A stretch of 64,000 nucleotides of DNA from Tritrichomonas musculus (GCA_039105265.1 JAPFFF010000024.1:310001-374000); one strand, 5' to 3'. Positions 42,489-52,737 are shown, numbered from the stretch's first letter. The notes: generated by a model not told the origin, from the letters alone. Numbers and translations are program-made.

Positions 42489-44675
42489 ATGACAATAACA
42501 GAAAGTGGTGTTTTAAGTTTTAAATATGCTGATTCAACTGTTTATAATATTCATAGCAAATGCATAATTACTGCAAAATTAAAGGATTCTATTCTGCTTG
42601 ATATAAATTCGAACACTGATTCATCAATTATTTTTTCATTGGGATCAGATGTTTTCGTTTCCAGTATATCTGATTTCGATACAAATTTCACGATTTCAGT
42701 TAATAAGAATTCATATCATTTGTATGAAAAAAATGGTGATGATTTTGAAAACATATTTGGCGATTTAATTGAACCTTTTATTCAAATCTGTGCTTATGAT
42801 TTGAATTCAATATCAAACTGCACTTTTCAACTGAACAACACAATTGAAAATGTTTTCAAAAAGCCATTCACTTACAACGAAGTTGAAATTGCACTTTCAA
42901 CAGAATCTAAAGAAATAAATCTTCCAACTGTTTCACGTTTGATTCCAGTTGGCATTTTACCTGCATCTGACTCTATTTTGAATATAAGTACTGTTTATGA
43001 TATTTCTACTTACCAAGATTCAATTATTTTCGATGAATTCTGGCAATTCGCAGGCAATTTAAGCGTCTTATCATTGATTAAACTAAACCAATCATCAGTA
43101 CTCTCAATTAATGATCAAATTCCAACCAAACTAACTCTTCAGTTAACAAATGAGAAATCATTTATCTTTCTTAGGAATTGTGACAAACAAGATTCACCTA
43201 AAATTTCACTTGTGAAAAATGGTGATAAAAGAAATGAAATCATAATTTTGGCAACCGAAGAATCCTACAATAATTTCATTAGCAGTTTGGACAAATATGA
43301 CGACATTTTGATTCTTCGTGATGGAACACCAAGGTATCTTTGCTTATGCAATGATGAAAATGACTGTAAGAGATGCAAAGAAGGCGTTGATGGATACATA
43401 GATACAGCAAAAACAATTAGAACTGACCCAGGCGAAAATGTTAACATCAGAGTTTTTTCAGACACTGAAATATCATCCAATATATTCACAACCTATCATG
43501 ATGTAATGATCAATCCAAACGTTACATTAAATGTTACAGACACCGAATTTGTTGACCAAAACATTGAAAGAGGAATTAATGTTGATTTTCTTCATTTTGA
43601 AAATGGATCTAACCTTCTTTTGAAGCCAACAGAAATCGCATTGAACATTGAAATGAGAAAATATGAAATGGGTCCTTATTTCACAATTGAAATGGATACA
43701 TTTTTAAGATTAAATGTAACAAATGCAGATGAAGAAAACATAAAATCATCAAGACTTGATGTGAATGGTTCAGGAGAATTAAATTGCTACAATTATCCTT
43801 TTGATCGAATTCGACCTGGAGATGGTGTTAAAATTATCAAAGGAGTTTATTTTGTCTGCAATTTTGTTTCAAGCGATTATGTTTGCACATTTGAATCTGT
43901 TGAAGCTTACAAAGTAATTGACAGAGTTGCACAGTTTAGTCCTGATTTTGATGAACATTCAAAGATTTTGGTGTTTCTGGATTCTTTTGAAACCAACATT
44001 TACGCCAATTTGGATGATTTGAAACACCAGAAAATTGACTTCATTAGAAAAGAAACAGGCAAGAAGAGAATTCGCGAAAGCAGTAATAAACTCAAAATTT
44101 TATCAAATTCATCAGCTGAAATTACTACTTGTTCAAACTCAACGACATCATTGTCAAGCTTGGGGGGAGGAGCATCAATTAGTAGTTCTGATTCTGATTT
44201 GTTTGTTATTGGATTTGGTGAAAACTTGACAATTAAACAAGAAGGAGATATTTCATCTGAGTCAACTGCAATTACAATTCAGCCATTAAATGAAGAAGTT
44301 ACAATTATCATTGATGATTCTGTTGACATACAAAAACAAAAATTAAGTATTGAATCTGATGATGATACAATTGTCAATGTTAAAGTCATTTCAAATAAAA
44401 GCATTACAAACGAAGATTTAAATAGATTTATCGATACAAACACAACAAAAGTATCTATTAGTCTTGGTGATCAACATGAAACTGGAACCGAAACCAAACC
44501 TGAAAAGGATAAGAAGAAAGGTTTTCCAATTGGTGGAATAATTGGTATTGTGGTTGGAGTTGTTGTTGTCATTGCTGCCATTGTTATAGTTGTTATATTT
44601 GTTGTTAAAAGAAAGAAGAATCCAAATTTGCAATTAAGTGAAGATCAGAATGAGTTTTCTGATTCAACATTTTGA
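42489..44675 (+). CDS. Surface protein, membrane-proximal part with TM anchor (3' part)
   Basis: This frame continues that of the preceding ORF after a single TGA; the open stretch before its first Met is LPYSAER. The sequence is again a beta-rich ectodomain, with a small Cys cluster (CLCNDENDCKRCKEG, about residues 287-301). A Ser/Gly stretch (SSLGGGASISSSDSDLF) and one clear transmembrane helix at about residues 682-706 (IIGIVVGVVVVIAAIVIVV) follow. The short cytoplasmic tail is KRKKNPNLQLSEDQNEF. This is type I topology. It could be a separate gene starting at the Met at 42489, but then it would lack a signal peptide, so belonging to the upstream ORF is far more likely. Confidence 0.75.
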   Translation: MTITESGVLSFKYADSTVYNIHSKCIITAKLKDSILLDINSNTDSSIIFSLGSDVFVSSISDFDTNFTISVNKNSYHLYEKNGDDFENIFGDLIEPFIQICAYDLNSISNCTFQLNNTIENVFKKPFTYNEVEIALSTESKEINLPTVSRLIPVGILPASDSILNISTVYDISTYQDSIIFDEFWQFAGNLSVLSLIKLNQSSVLSINDQIPTKLTLQLTNEKSFIFLRNCDKQDSPKISLVKNGDKRNEIIILATEESYNNFISSLDKYDDILILRDGTPRYLCLCNDENDCKRCKEGVDGYIDTAKTIRTDPGENVNIRVFSDTEISSNIFTTYHDVMINPNVTLNVTDTEFVDQNIERGINVDFLHFENGSNLLLKPTEIALNIEMRKYEMGPYFTIEMDTFLRLNVTNADEENIKSSRLDVNGSGELNCYNYPFDRIRPGDGVKIIKGVYFVCNFVSSDYVCTFESVEAYKVIDRVAQFSPDFDEHSKILVFLDSFETNIYANLDDLKHQKIDFIRKETGKKRIRESSNKLKILSNSSAEITTCSNSTTSLSSLGGGASISSSDSDLFVIGFGENLTIKQEGDISSESTAITIQPLNEEVTIIIDDSVDIQKQKLSIESDDDTIVNVKVISNKSITNEDLNRFIDTNTTKVSISLGDQHETGTETKPEKDKKKGFPIGGIIGIVVGVVVVIAAIVIVVIFVVKRKKNPNLQLSEDQNEFSDSTF

Positions 44676-45130
44676 GAAAAAAATAACGATTTACATCTCC
44701 TGATACTTTTATAAAAGTATATTGAAATTAAAATATAATACAGATTTTGATGGATCTTTTCCCCTTCAAATCAAACAACGTCCAATTGATTCGTAAATTA
44801 CAATATTTTCAAAAGTTTTGCTGTATAAAGATATTGAGCTTGTTGGACCTGAGCTTAATTAATGTAAAAATTAATTAAGAATATGTAGCACTAGTGCATA
44901 AAAAAGTGCCTTTAATATGGCTGATATTATCAGTAGTTTTAAATATTTTATCTTATTTTACCAATTCTTCTTGGTCAATCAGGAAATCTTTTTTTGCACT
45001 ATTGTTAAGAAGATAGTAACTAGTTTATTTATAAATAGTTTGATTTATCATAAAAAATAAATTATAAACATCTCAAAAATGATACGCTTTTTTTTTGAAA
45101 TAAGACTGAGAATGCAACATTTGAATAGCC

Positions 45131-45161
<31 letters not shown>

Positions 45162-45314
45162 AGTTCACAATTTATTGATTAAAGTCAGCCTTGTTTAGCA
45201 TGTAATCCCAATGACTCTCTGGTCGCTTGTTTCAGGGTGTACTTTTTTCGCATGCCTCTGTGAATGCAACTTATCAGACAAATTAAAACAGCAATCGAAC
45301 CAATCTCAATATTT
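44676..45314. other. Spacer between convergent genes, diverged MITE half and poly-A
   Basis: At about 45030-45096, TTTGATTTATCATAAAAAAT and ATCTCAAAAATGATACG match the right half of the palindromic repeat at 38624-38729. The next bases also match (AAATAAGACTGAGAATG against AAATAAAATTGAGAATC), so the similarity reaches beyond the palindrome. A 29-base A run follows at 45131-45159. No gene. Confidence 0.5.
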
Positions 45315-47705
45315 TTATAACCAAAAATCCAAATCAAAATCTGATTCAGTTTTAGGAGAAATAGTATTTTTATCTTGATATTTAAAGTCTTTGCTGATAA
45401 ATTGATTGTCTTCTTCTTCTTCTGAAAATAAATCTCCATCGCCAGAATGTTTCTTTTTCTTTAATTTTCTATAAATCATGATAATTAGTGCTAATGTAAA
45501 GAAAAAAATAGATGCACATCCACAACAAATTCCAATCAGCATTGCTCTGCTTATTCTTCTTCGGTATGGCAATTCAATTATAATTAATGTTGGTATAGTA
45601 GTTATTGAATAATAATAAATGATGTATGGAAAAAAACCATATATAAATGATATCTCTGGCATAAATGAAATTTGCCCGTTGACATTTATCATTGAAAAAA
45701 CATATGAATAATAATGCGAAATTGAAAAAGAAACTGATCTTAATAAAAGATTTGATAATAAGATACTAATAGTGGTCGTTGTTCTTCGTTGATATGGTGT
45801 TGTAAACAATTCTGACTGTGAGAATATTAGCGAATTTGAGAATTGATTTGATTCTGTAAATTTTTGAGAAATAGAAAAATATTTCGTTTTCGAAAAGTAT
45901 TCAGTTTCAGAAAATTGTTCTGTTTCAGAAAAAAGTTTTGATTCAGAAAAATATCTTGATTCTGAAAACTGCCCTGATTCTGAAAACTGCTTTGATTCTG
46001 AAAACTGCTTTGATTCTGAAAACTGCTTTGATTCAGAAAACTGTTTTGATTTTGAAAACTGTTCTGATCCAGAAAACTTCTCTGTTTCAGAAAATTGAAT
46101 TGAATCAGAGAATTGAATTGAAACAGTAAATTGAATTGAATCAGAAAAATGCTTTGATTCTGAAAACTGTTTTGATTTTGAAAACTGTTCTGATCCAGAA
46201 AACTTCTCTGTTTCAGAAAATTGAATTGATTCTGAAAATTGAATTGAAACAGTAAATTGAATTGAATCAGAAAAATGCTTTGATTCTGAAAAAAGTTTTG
46301 TTTCTGAAAACTGTTCTGTTTCCGAAAATTGAATAGATTCGGAAAATTGAATAGATTCTGAAAATTGAATTGATTCTGAAAATTGAATTGATTCCGAAAA
46401 TTGAATCGATTCTGAAAATTGAATCGTAGGAATATGAAAACATTTCTTTGTTGTTTCGTTTAAATAATATAATGGAGCACAAGAAGAACAAATTTTATAA
46501 TTTTCATCACAATTTATGCAATTTTCATCAATACAATTTTTACATTTATATTCAGATGAATCTTTTCCAAAAAATGAATTGGTCATTTCATTATTCAGCC
46601 AAGAGCAATTAGAAAAGCAGCTATTGTTATATAAATAATATGAATTAAAGCAAGAAGTGCATTCATTTTTCGTATTTTGGCATGTTTTGCACTCACCGCT
46701 GCATTTTAAACAATCGATTCCATCTGAGAAAAATGAATCAGGACATGAAGCAACGCATTTTCCATTATAACGGGAAAACCCTTGTTTACATGTTTCGCAT
46801 TGATTTGCAGCATTTTTGCAATATAAACAATTTTCATCTTCACATTCCCATATTCTAGTTATCGTTAATGATCCATCTCCTTTTTGTTTACCAGAATACA
46901 TTTGGACATTAAAAAAGCATAATTCTTCACCATAACCATTTTTGCATTCTTTTGCATATGATGATCCACTATCAGCGATTGGTGGGGAAACAAAATCCTC
47001 TGTTTTTGAATCATGACCCCCACAATAGCCCCCTCCTCCTCCACTAGGCGGAGTTGTTCCATGGTCAACTCCTGATGCTCCTTGTCCGTTAGGATAAGTG
47101 CATTTTTTACCTGTTTCTTCTGAATAATCGGTGTTTGTATTGATTGAACATTCATATTTGTTACAATGCCCTGCCGATGTCATACCACAAAGAGTTCCTC
47201 CTGGATTTCCGTTGCAATAATAGGCGCCACCAGATCCTCCTCCAGCAACGATTAAACGTGTCTTTGAGTCTGAATATGATGTTCGAATATCAGTTGCTCC
47301 TCCACCTCCTCCTGAGGCATCATTAGGGAGTCCTTCTCCATCACTCCATTTTATATCTGCTCCACCTGCTCCTCCGCCATTAAATCCCCCTCGGTTTGGT
47401 CCCTCTTTGGAGCCTGGATCTCTAGAATTTCTGGCACCTTGTTCTCCAACAAATATATAGTATTTTATTGATTCATTCGATGTTATATAAAAATCTCCAT
47501 GAACTTGAGCTCCTGGTCCCCCATCACCGCCTAAATTTCCGTTTGCATACCCTCTTCCTCCTTGAGCTCCATATACATCTATTTGATATTTCCCTCGTTT
47601 TAAGTATATAGCTTCGCCTTCGCCTTTAAATGAAAATTTATGTTTTCCATTCTGGTCAAATGAAAGATAATTAAGAGATAAGATTGATATAAAAATAAAG
47701 ATCAT
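45315..47705 (-). CDS. Glycine-rich, Cys-rich, FSES-repeat type I membrane protein
   Basis: The 796 residues comprise a signal peptide (MIFIFISILSLNYLSF) and then a glycine-rich domain of the ALK/LTK type at about 20-290 (YGAQGGRGYANG, GGFNGGGAGGADI, SGGGGGATDIRTS, GGGSGGAYYCNG). A furin-like Cys-rich region follows at about 295-425 (CEDENCLYCKNAANQCETC, CLKCSGECKTC). About 29 heptad-like units of the form (x)QFSESI/K make up residues 428-630. A transmembrane helix at about 721-744 and a 52-residue acidic cytoplasmic tail end the protein. The layout is that of a cell-surface receptor or adhesin, with the FSES array as a stalk; ligand and signalling role are unknown. Similar proteins occur in trichomonads. 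The repeat is encoded by 21-bp units and is likely to vary in length. Confidence 0.85.
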   Translation of the reverse strand: MIFIFISILSLNYLSFDQNGKHKFSFKGEGEAIYLKRGKYQIDVYGAQGGRGYANGNLGGDGGPGAQVHGDFYITSNESIKYYIFVGEQGARNSRDPGSKEGPNRGGFNGGGAGGADIKWSDGEGLPNDASGGGGGATDIRTSYSDSKTRLIVAGGGSGGAYYCNGNPGGTLCGMTSAGHCNKYECSINTNTDYSEETGKKCTYPNGQGASGVDHGTTPPSGGGGGYCGGHDSKTEDFVSPPIADSGSSYAKECKNGYGEELCFFNVQMYSGKQKGDGSLTITRIWECEDENCLYCKNAANQCETCKQGFSRYNGKCVASCPDSFFSDGIDCLKCSGECKTCQNTKNECTSCFNSYYLYNNSCFSNCSWLNNEMTNSFFGKDSSEYKCKNCIDENCINCDENYKICSSCAPLYYLNETTKKCFHIPTIQFSESIQFSESIQFSESIQFSESIQFSESIQFSETEQFSETKLFSESKHFSDSIQFTVSIQFSESIQFSETEKFSGSEQFSKSKQFSESKHFSDSIQFTVSIQFSDSIQFSETEKFSGSEQFSKSKQFSESKQFSESKQFSESKQFSESGQFSESRYFSESKLFSETEQFSETEYFSKTKYFSISQKFTESNQFSNSLIFSQSELFTTPYQRRTTTTISILLSNLLLRSVSFSISHYYSYVFSMINVNGQISFMPEISFIYGFFPYIIYYYSITTIPTLIIIELPYRRRISRAMLIGICCGCASIFFFTLALIIMIYRKLKKKKHSGDGDLFSEEEEDNQFISKDFKYQDKNTISPKTESDFDLDFWL

Positions 47706-47733
47706 TCTTAATAAAATTGAATTATCTTTTTGA

Positions 47734-47738
47734 AATGA
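47734..47738 (-). promoter_or_regulatory. Initiator-like site of the glycine-rich receptor gene
   Basis: On the minus strand TTATTCATTTC contains TCATT, about 31 nt before the ATG. It fits the trichomonad Initiator and lies between the start codon and the TTAA element that begins at 47766, so that element sits directly upstream of the core promoter. Confidence 0.35.
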
Positions 47739-47765
47739 ATAATAAATTGATTCAAAAGTATTTAA

Positions 47766-48112
47766 GGTTCTCCTTTCAAATTCATAAGATAAAATTCAAT
47801 GAGATTTCACAAATAAAATATACATAAATATCGTTTTTAAAAATGAATTAAAATATAAAATTTATATAGATATATATTTCAAAAGATTGAATAAAAATAT
47901 ATTTATGAAATCTTACCGATTTTGTTTTTTTACAGATAGAAATCATAGAATTAAAGATTCAATAAAATTTTGAATAAAATAAGATTTAATCGTTGAGGCC
48001 AAATATTTTTATTTTTCACCAAAACTTTTTCCGAAAAATGCTCTATTGAATTATTTATTCTATGAGTTAATTCAATATTGAATAATATACTTTTTTTTAG
48101 GGAAGGAGAACC
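47766..48112. mobile_element. TTAA-flanked MITE, GGTTCTCC family
   Basis: The inverted ends are GGTTCTCCTT and its complement, with TTAA outside both (47762-47765 and 48113-48116). The interior shares TAAAATTCAATGAG and the block CTTTTTCC...TATTCTATGAGTT with the longer element at 61946-62823, so the two families are related. Non-coding, 347 bp. Confidence 0.75.
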
Positions 48113-48229
48113 TTAAAAAATAAATAAAAATAAAGATCATTCATTAATAGCCTTCTTAAATAATTTTTGAATATTAAGATCATCAGTTAATTCAAAAGGC
48201 CTTTTTCATAAGAATAGTTTTCTTTTAAA

Positions 48230-49569
48230 TAGGGTGGTCAAATCGGCCCAAAATAATATTTTTTAAAAATCATGGGCCAAAATGTGGGTCAAGATGGGTT
48301 AATGTGGGTCAAAAATAATCAATAAATATCACATATATTTTTTTAAATATATAAATATATTAATATAATTATCGTTTTATATCTTTTTAAAAGTATTTTT
48401 TTCTGCTAATTTAATAAATTGAATGCGATAAAACTATATTAAATTATATCTAATTTGATAGTTTTTTTATCGTTTTCATCAGAAATATTGAGTATCCAAA
48501 AAATAAATATATCTTCCTAACAGTTTTTAATATTAAATAAACTAACCTATTTTTATTATATATAATGGTAATAAATATAATTTAAATAAATAAAACAATA
48601 AAAAACCTATATAAAATTTTGGCCCAACTTGGCCCAAGTTAGCCCAAGTTGGCCCAAATTTTTTGGGATAACTTTTCTAACAAATTTTGAATAATTCAGA
48701 GGATATTTGGCAATTAAATTTGGGCTAACTTGGGCCAAGTTGGGCCAACTTGGGCCAAAATTTTGCATTCAAAATAAATTAATATATCAGTATATTTATA
48801 TCTTCCTATGAAGTTAAGAGACTATTTAAGAATTAAAATAATAATAATTAAAGATATCCTTAATTATTATATTATTATTTAACTTTTCATTAGTAAATAT
48901 GAAATGTATTTCTAAAATTATGATTATATGACATAAACAAAATGTTTAATGCAGCTTTTTTATTTAAAACATTTGAGATATTAAATTATCTGATAAAATT
49001 TATCGTTTTTTTTTCATACGTTGATCATTATTTTGGCACCAATTTTCATTTCAAAACATTTTTTTGAGGTAAAATCATATAATTTTGTTAAAATGAGATG
49101 AATTAAATATATTATTCGATATGACTTTATCTTTTTATAGTTTAGGAAAAACATACAGAAATTTTCTAAGTGGTATAATTGTAATTAGATACCCCTTGTT
49201 CGACTCAACCCTGTGCCTTATTTTTTTTATTCTATTTAAAATAATATTTATATTAATTTAAAACTTTGTTAAACGCATCCAAAAGCTAAATATTGCATTA
49301 GTGCTATCTTAATTTTATTATATTCTGCTTTTAACTGAAATTCTTCAAAATTTTTAATATCAATAAGATGAGAAAAAAAAAAAATACAAGCAAATAAATC
49401 ATAATGAATTAATCAAATATATATGGGAAAATTCAAAATATATGAAATAATGAATTTGATCAACCCAATAAAAATACCTGTTTTATTTTAGGTAAAAAAT
49501 TGACCTCAACGATCAATATTTTAAAAATTTTTATCTTCTCCCTCCCCGCTCGACAACATTTTTCGCAAA

Positions 49570-49606
<37 letters not shown>

Positions 49607-49727
49607 CAATTATTTGACCTTTTTTGATCGTTTTTACTTGAAAAAAATTGAGAGGATATTTGGTGACCCAATTACTACGTTTTTTTTGACCCATTTTTCT
49701 TTTTTTGGCCCACCCAGTGCCACCCTA
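48230..49727. mobile_element. hAT-like non-autonomous element with internal GGCCCAA fold-back
   Basis: The ends TAGGGTGG and complement are flanked by a perfect 8-bp duplication CTTTTAAA (48222-48229 and 49728-49735), the hAT pattern. Inside the ends the similarity goes on with GGCCCA-rich sequence. The interior (1.5 kb) has no transposase that I can see. It contains a large palindrome at 48613-48764 and a 34-base A run at 49572-49605. Confidence 0.75.
48613..48764. repeat. Palindrome built of GGCCCAASTT units
   Basis: Each arm (48613-48660 and about 48716-48764) has four 10-bp units of the form GGCCCAA(C/G)TT, bordered by AAAATTTT. The arms are inverted around a ~55-bp spacer, so the DNA could fold into a long hairpin. 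It is far more GC-rich than the surroundings. Confidence 0.75.
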
Positions 49728-49789
49728 CTTTTAAAATCATTAATACTAAAAAAAAAAAAAAAAACTTCATTTAATTAATTATAAAATAT

Positions 49790-49960
49790 TATTTTTTATA
49801 TTCACATCAATGTTTTCGTGTTTCAATAAAAACTCAATAATTTCATCATTTTTAGTTTGAACAGCATAATGTAAAGCTGTAGTTTGAACAATATTTTTCA
49901 AATTTTTTGAAAATATTATATTTGAAATTTTAGAAACTAACATGATTTGAAAATAGTATT
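49790..49960 (-). pseudogene. Ankyrin-repeat (DUF3447-type) fragment
   Basis: On the minus strand the stretch reads TTALHYAVQTKNDEIIEFLL and KHENIDVNIKN, a clear ankyrin unit as found at the C-terminus of trichomonad DUF3447 proteins. It has no start or stop context of its own and lies between a hAT-like element and the duplicated Fic fragment. Confidence 0.6.
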
Positions 49961-50117
49961 GAAATAATTATTTATTTATTGAACTCCATAAATAAATTTA
50001 TAGTTGAATTTCATGAAAATGTTATTTGCATTGTAATAGCATAAAAATTTTTATAAGATTTGGAATGTAATAAAATAATATGACTTATTTGCATTGTAAT
50101 AGCATAAAATTTTGTGG

Positions 50118-51417
50118 ATGATGAATTATTACAAGACATAGTCAAATGTTTATGTATTTGTAAAGAGTTAAAAATGTTATTTACTATTTTTAAGGATGTA
50201 CCAAAAAAGAATAAAATTGTAACAAAATTGTTAAGGGTGTAGTCCAAACAATGAAATATATATAAAATTAAAAAATAAATGTAACATTATACTATACTAA
50301 ACACGTATAATATAAATATAAAATAATAAAAGATATTCTTAATCACATGTAAAGTTTAATAAAAAATATTTCTATCCATTATTTTTTTCAATTTTCAATT
50401 TGGCAAATCTACTTTTTAAAAGAAAATATCATTAGCATATGTATTATAATTTTTTTTTTTTAGGATTATCGATGTTTCAAGTAATGCCTTTCTTTTCAAT
50501 TGTTATGATTCTATAAATATTATTGTTTCGCATATACTAAATATGGAAAAGCGCTTTTTTCTCAATTTTCCAACGATTTTTTTTATATCATTTCGATACA
50601 TTTTATTCAAATAGTATTTTATTCATCAATTATCTTTTTGGTTATACAAAAATTAAATTTTGGCATAAAAATTGATATATTATGATGATAGGAAATGATA
50701 TTAAAAATGGTTTGCATATAATGAGACAAATTGGTATAAATTAATGATATTTCTCTTCAAATAATATTAAATTCGAATAGAATTTTTTAGTTTCATTCGC
50801 AAATAATAGAAATTTCTTTTATTTGATGGTTAAACTTGTGAAAAATTTTGAATTCTTTTTGAAAAAAAAAAATTGGACTTTCTTTGATAAAACTATTCAA
50901 TTTCATTTCGTTATATAAAAGAGATAAATAAATAAAAAAGTAATATTTTCTCACTATTTATGTTTTTATAATTAGTTCATATTTTATTTTTATTAGATTT
51001 TGAGCGCTTTTATCAAAATTGAAAAAAACAAAAAAAATGAATCATCAGTTCTCATCATCTAAAGAGAAACATAAAAAAAGCAAATCGTTACGATATTCTT
51101 AAAGTGTACCTTTGCTTATATTATAAATGGTGTTGAAAAGTTTTGATATGGGAAGATACTTATGGGGTGTGCAAAAATTGAATACTTTTTTGAATACTTT
51201 TCATTCAAATTTTCTTTGGAAAAAAATTTTTTATACTACACCCTTAAGGGCAGAGTTAACAGAAAATAAAATTAAACAAATAATAGATAATGAAGAACTG
51301 TTTCTCTTTTTTGGCAAAAGTGGATTTAATATTAATAACCACAACTTAATATTGAAGTTATCAAATAAAAAATAAACATAATCATTTTTTGCATATAAAT
51401 ATATATTCACAATTTAC
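50118..51417 (+). pseudogene. Duplicated 3' fragment of the Fic gene, split by a transposon
   Basis: 50118-50234 and 51244-51417 together match 52496-52778 almost base for base: the last ~80 codons of the Fic gene and some 3' flank. A 1,009-bp TTAA element sits between the two pieces. The 5' part of the gene, including the Fic motif, is absent. The open frame at 51127-51375 is only the tail of this fragment fused to transposon sequence. Just before it, TTATTTGCATTGTAATAGCA is present twice (about 50024 and 50087). Confidence 0.85.
50235..51243. mobile_element. TTAA-target transposon, GGGTGTAGT ends, insertion proved by empty site
   Basis: The inverted ends are GGGTGTAGT and its complement. 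TTAA is present at both borders (50231-50234 and 51244-51247), while the undisturbed copy of the host sequence at 52607-52613 has a single TTAA (AAATTGTTAAGGGCAGAG). This proves the exact ends. A TA duplication with an AGGGTGTAGT end would give the same bases. The interior has no recognised transposase. Confidence 0.85.
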
Positions 51418-51750
51418 AAATAATTTTAATTTCTTCTTATTTCTTTTTTATTCATTCAATAAAAACTAATAACATATATATTTTAGTTCAAAATGATGAA
51501 TTAAATCAAATTTCACCATATTTCCGCATTTTGAAATCCGGTTTACATCATTCATAAAAATAGTAGTAATAGTATTTCAATTTAATGAGGCTTAAGTACC
51601 AAAAATAAACCAAATTTTCAATAGAAATGATTAGAAAAACGAAACATTCCTTTTGATAACGATACAGCTTTTTCTGACAATACAGGCAGAATTATCATTC
51701 AATTTTATGATTGATGTGAATTTTTGAAAAATAAAATTTATTATTTAAAA

Positions 51751-52737
51751 ATGAATCAAATTGTTACAATATCAGTTCCAAATACAAATTTTAAAGTTAA
51801 TATTGAATCGCCAAACTTGTACAAGTACAAGCAAATAATAGATGATGTGAGTATTTCTGAGCCGATGTCTTTACTCGAATCTTCTAACTTATTTCAATAT
51901 TATTTAAAATTGTCGACAAAAAACGAAAAAGCTCCTGAAATTTCTAAAAATGTGTACGAAAGTATTGATAAATACTTATCACAATCTTCAAAAGTTCCGC
52001 AAATTCTTGAACTATATTCGCTGCTTTTCCCAGGGAAGAAGTGCTATAGATTAACCGAAGATCCTTATGAGGGATTTGTAGGAGTTGGACGACGAAGTAA
52101 TCAATATCAAGAAGAATTTTATAACATTGGTATGAAAGCATCAGACATTAATGCTCAACAATTACAAGAACTTGTTAATTATTATTATCAAATTCAGCAT
52201 CAAAATGATTTTGAGAAAGATGGTATTAATACTGGTATTATTGGTTTCATTTTTTACTTATTATATGAAAGAATTCATCCTCATCATGATGGAAATGGAA
52301 GAATTGGTCGACTTCTGTTCATTGAAAATACGTTTCAGCATGTTTATTACCCATTGTCAGAAATGATTCAAAAATTAAAGACACCAGAGTTAGTTCAGAA
52401 TATTTTTAACAAAGTTAATTTCCCATACATCCACAAAAATAATAGCGAAATTAAATATCCAAGCTCAGAAAACTATTACACTCTGAATGTTGACGATGAA
52501 TTATTACAAGACATAGTCAAATGTTTATGTATTTGTAAAGAGTTAAAAATGTTATTTACTATTTTTAAGGATGTACCAAAAAAGAATAAAATTGTAACAA
52601 AATTGTTAAGGGCAGAGTTAACAGAAAATAAAATTAAACAAATAATAGATAATGAAGAACTGTTTCTCTTTTTTGGCAAAAGTGGATTTAATATTAATAA
52701 CCACAACTTAATATTGAAGTTATCAAATAAAAAATAA
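51751..52737 (+). CDS. Fic domain protein (probable AMPylase)
   Basis: An intact 328-residue protein. The Fic core motif HPHHDGNGRIGR starts at His176; the usual HPFxDGNGR has its Phe replaced by His, while the catalytic His and the phosphate-binding GNGR are kept. The flap-like region YEGFVGVGRRSNQYQEEFYN precedes it at about residues 108-127. Fic enzymes transfer AMP or related groups from nucleotides to hydroxyl side chains of target proteins. No signal peptide or membrane segment is seen, so it is probably cytosolic. I see no clear inhibitory (S/T)xxxE(G/N) motif. The ATG at 51751 is preferred over an upstream TTG. Trichomonad Fic genes are thought to be of bacterial origin, but this copy has the local AT-rich codon use. 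Confidence 0.85.
   Translation: MNQIVTISVPNTNFKVNIESPNLYKYKQIIDDVSISEPMSLLESSNLFQYYLKLSTKNEKAPEISKNVYESIDKYLSQSSKVPQILELYSLLFPGKKCYRLTEDPYEGFVGVGRRSNQYQEEFYNIGMKASDINAQQLQELVNYYYQIQHQNDFEKDGINTGIIGFIFYLLYERIHPHHDGNGRIGRLLFIENTFQHVYYPLSEMIQKLKTPELVQNIFNKVNFPYIHKNNSEIKYPSSENYYTLNVDDELLQDIVKCLCICKELKMLFTIFKDVPKKNKIVTKLLRAELTENKIKQIIDNEELFLFFGKSGFNINNHNLILKLSNKK

Noticed and set aside
49500-49778. Plus-strand frame with a Lys run
   Set aside because: It spans a poly-A run and the right end of the hAT-like element.
50011-50247. Minus-strand gene of 78 codons
   Set aside because: It is antisense to the duplicated Fic fragment; the similar minus-strand frame at 52476-52772 is antisense to the Fic gene itself.
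51127-51375. Separate 82-codon gene
   Set aside because: It is transposon end plus the duplicated tail of the Fic gene.
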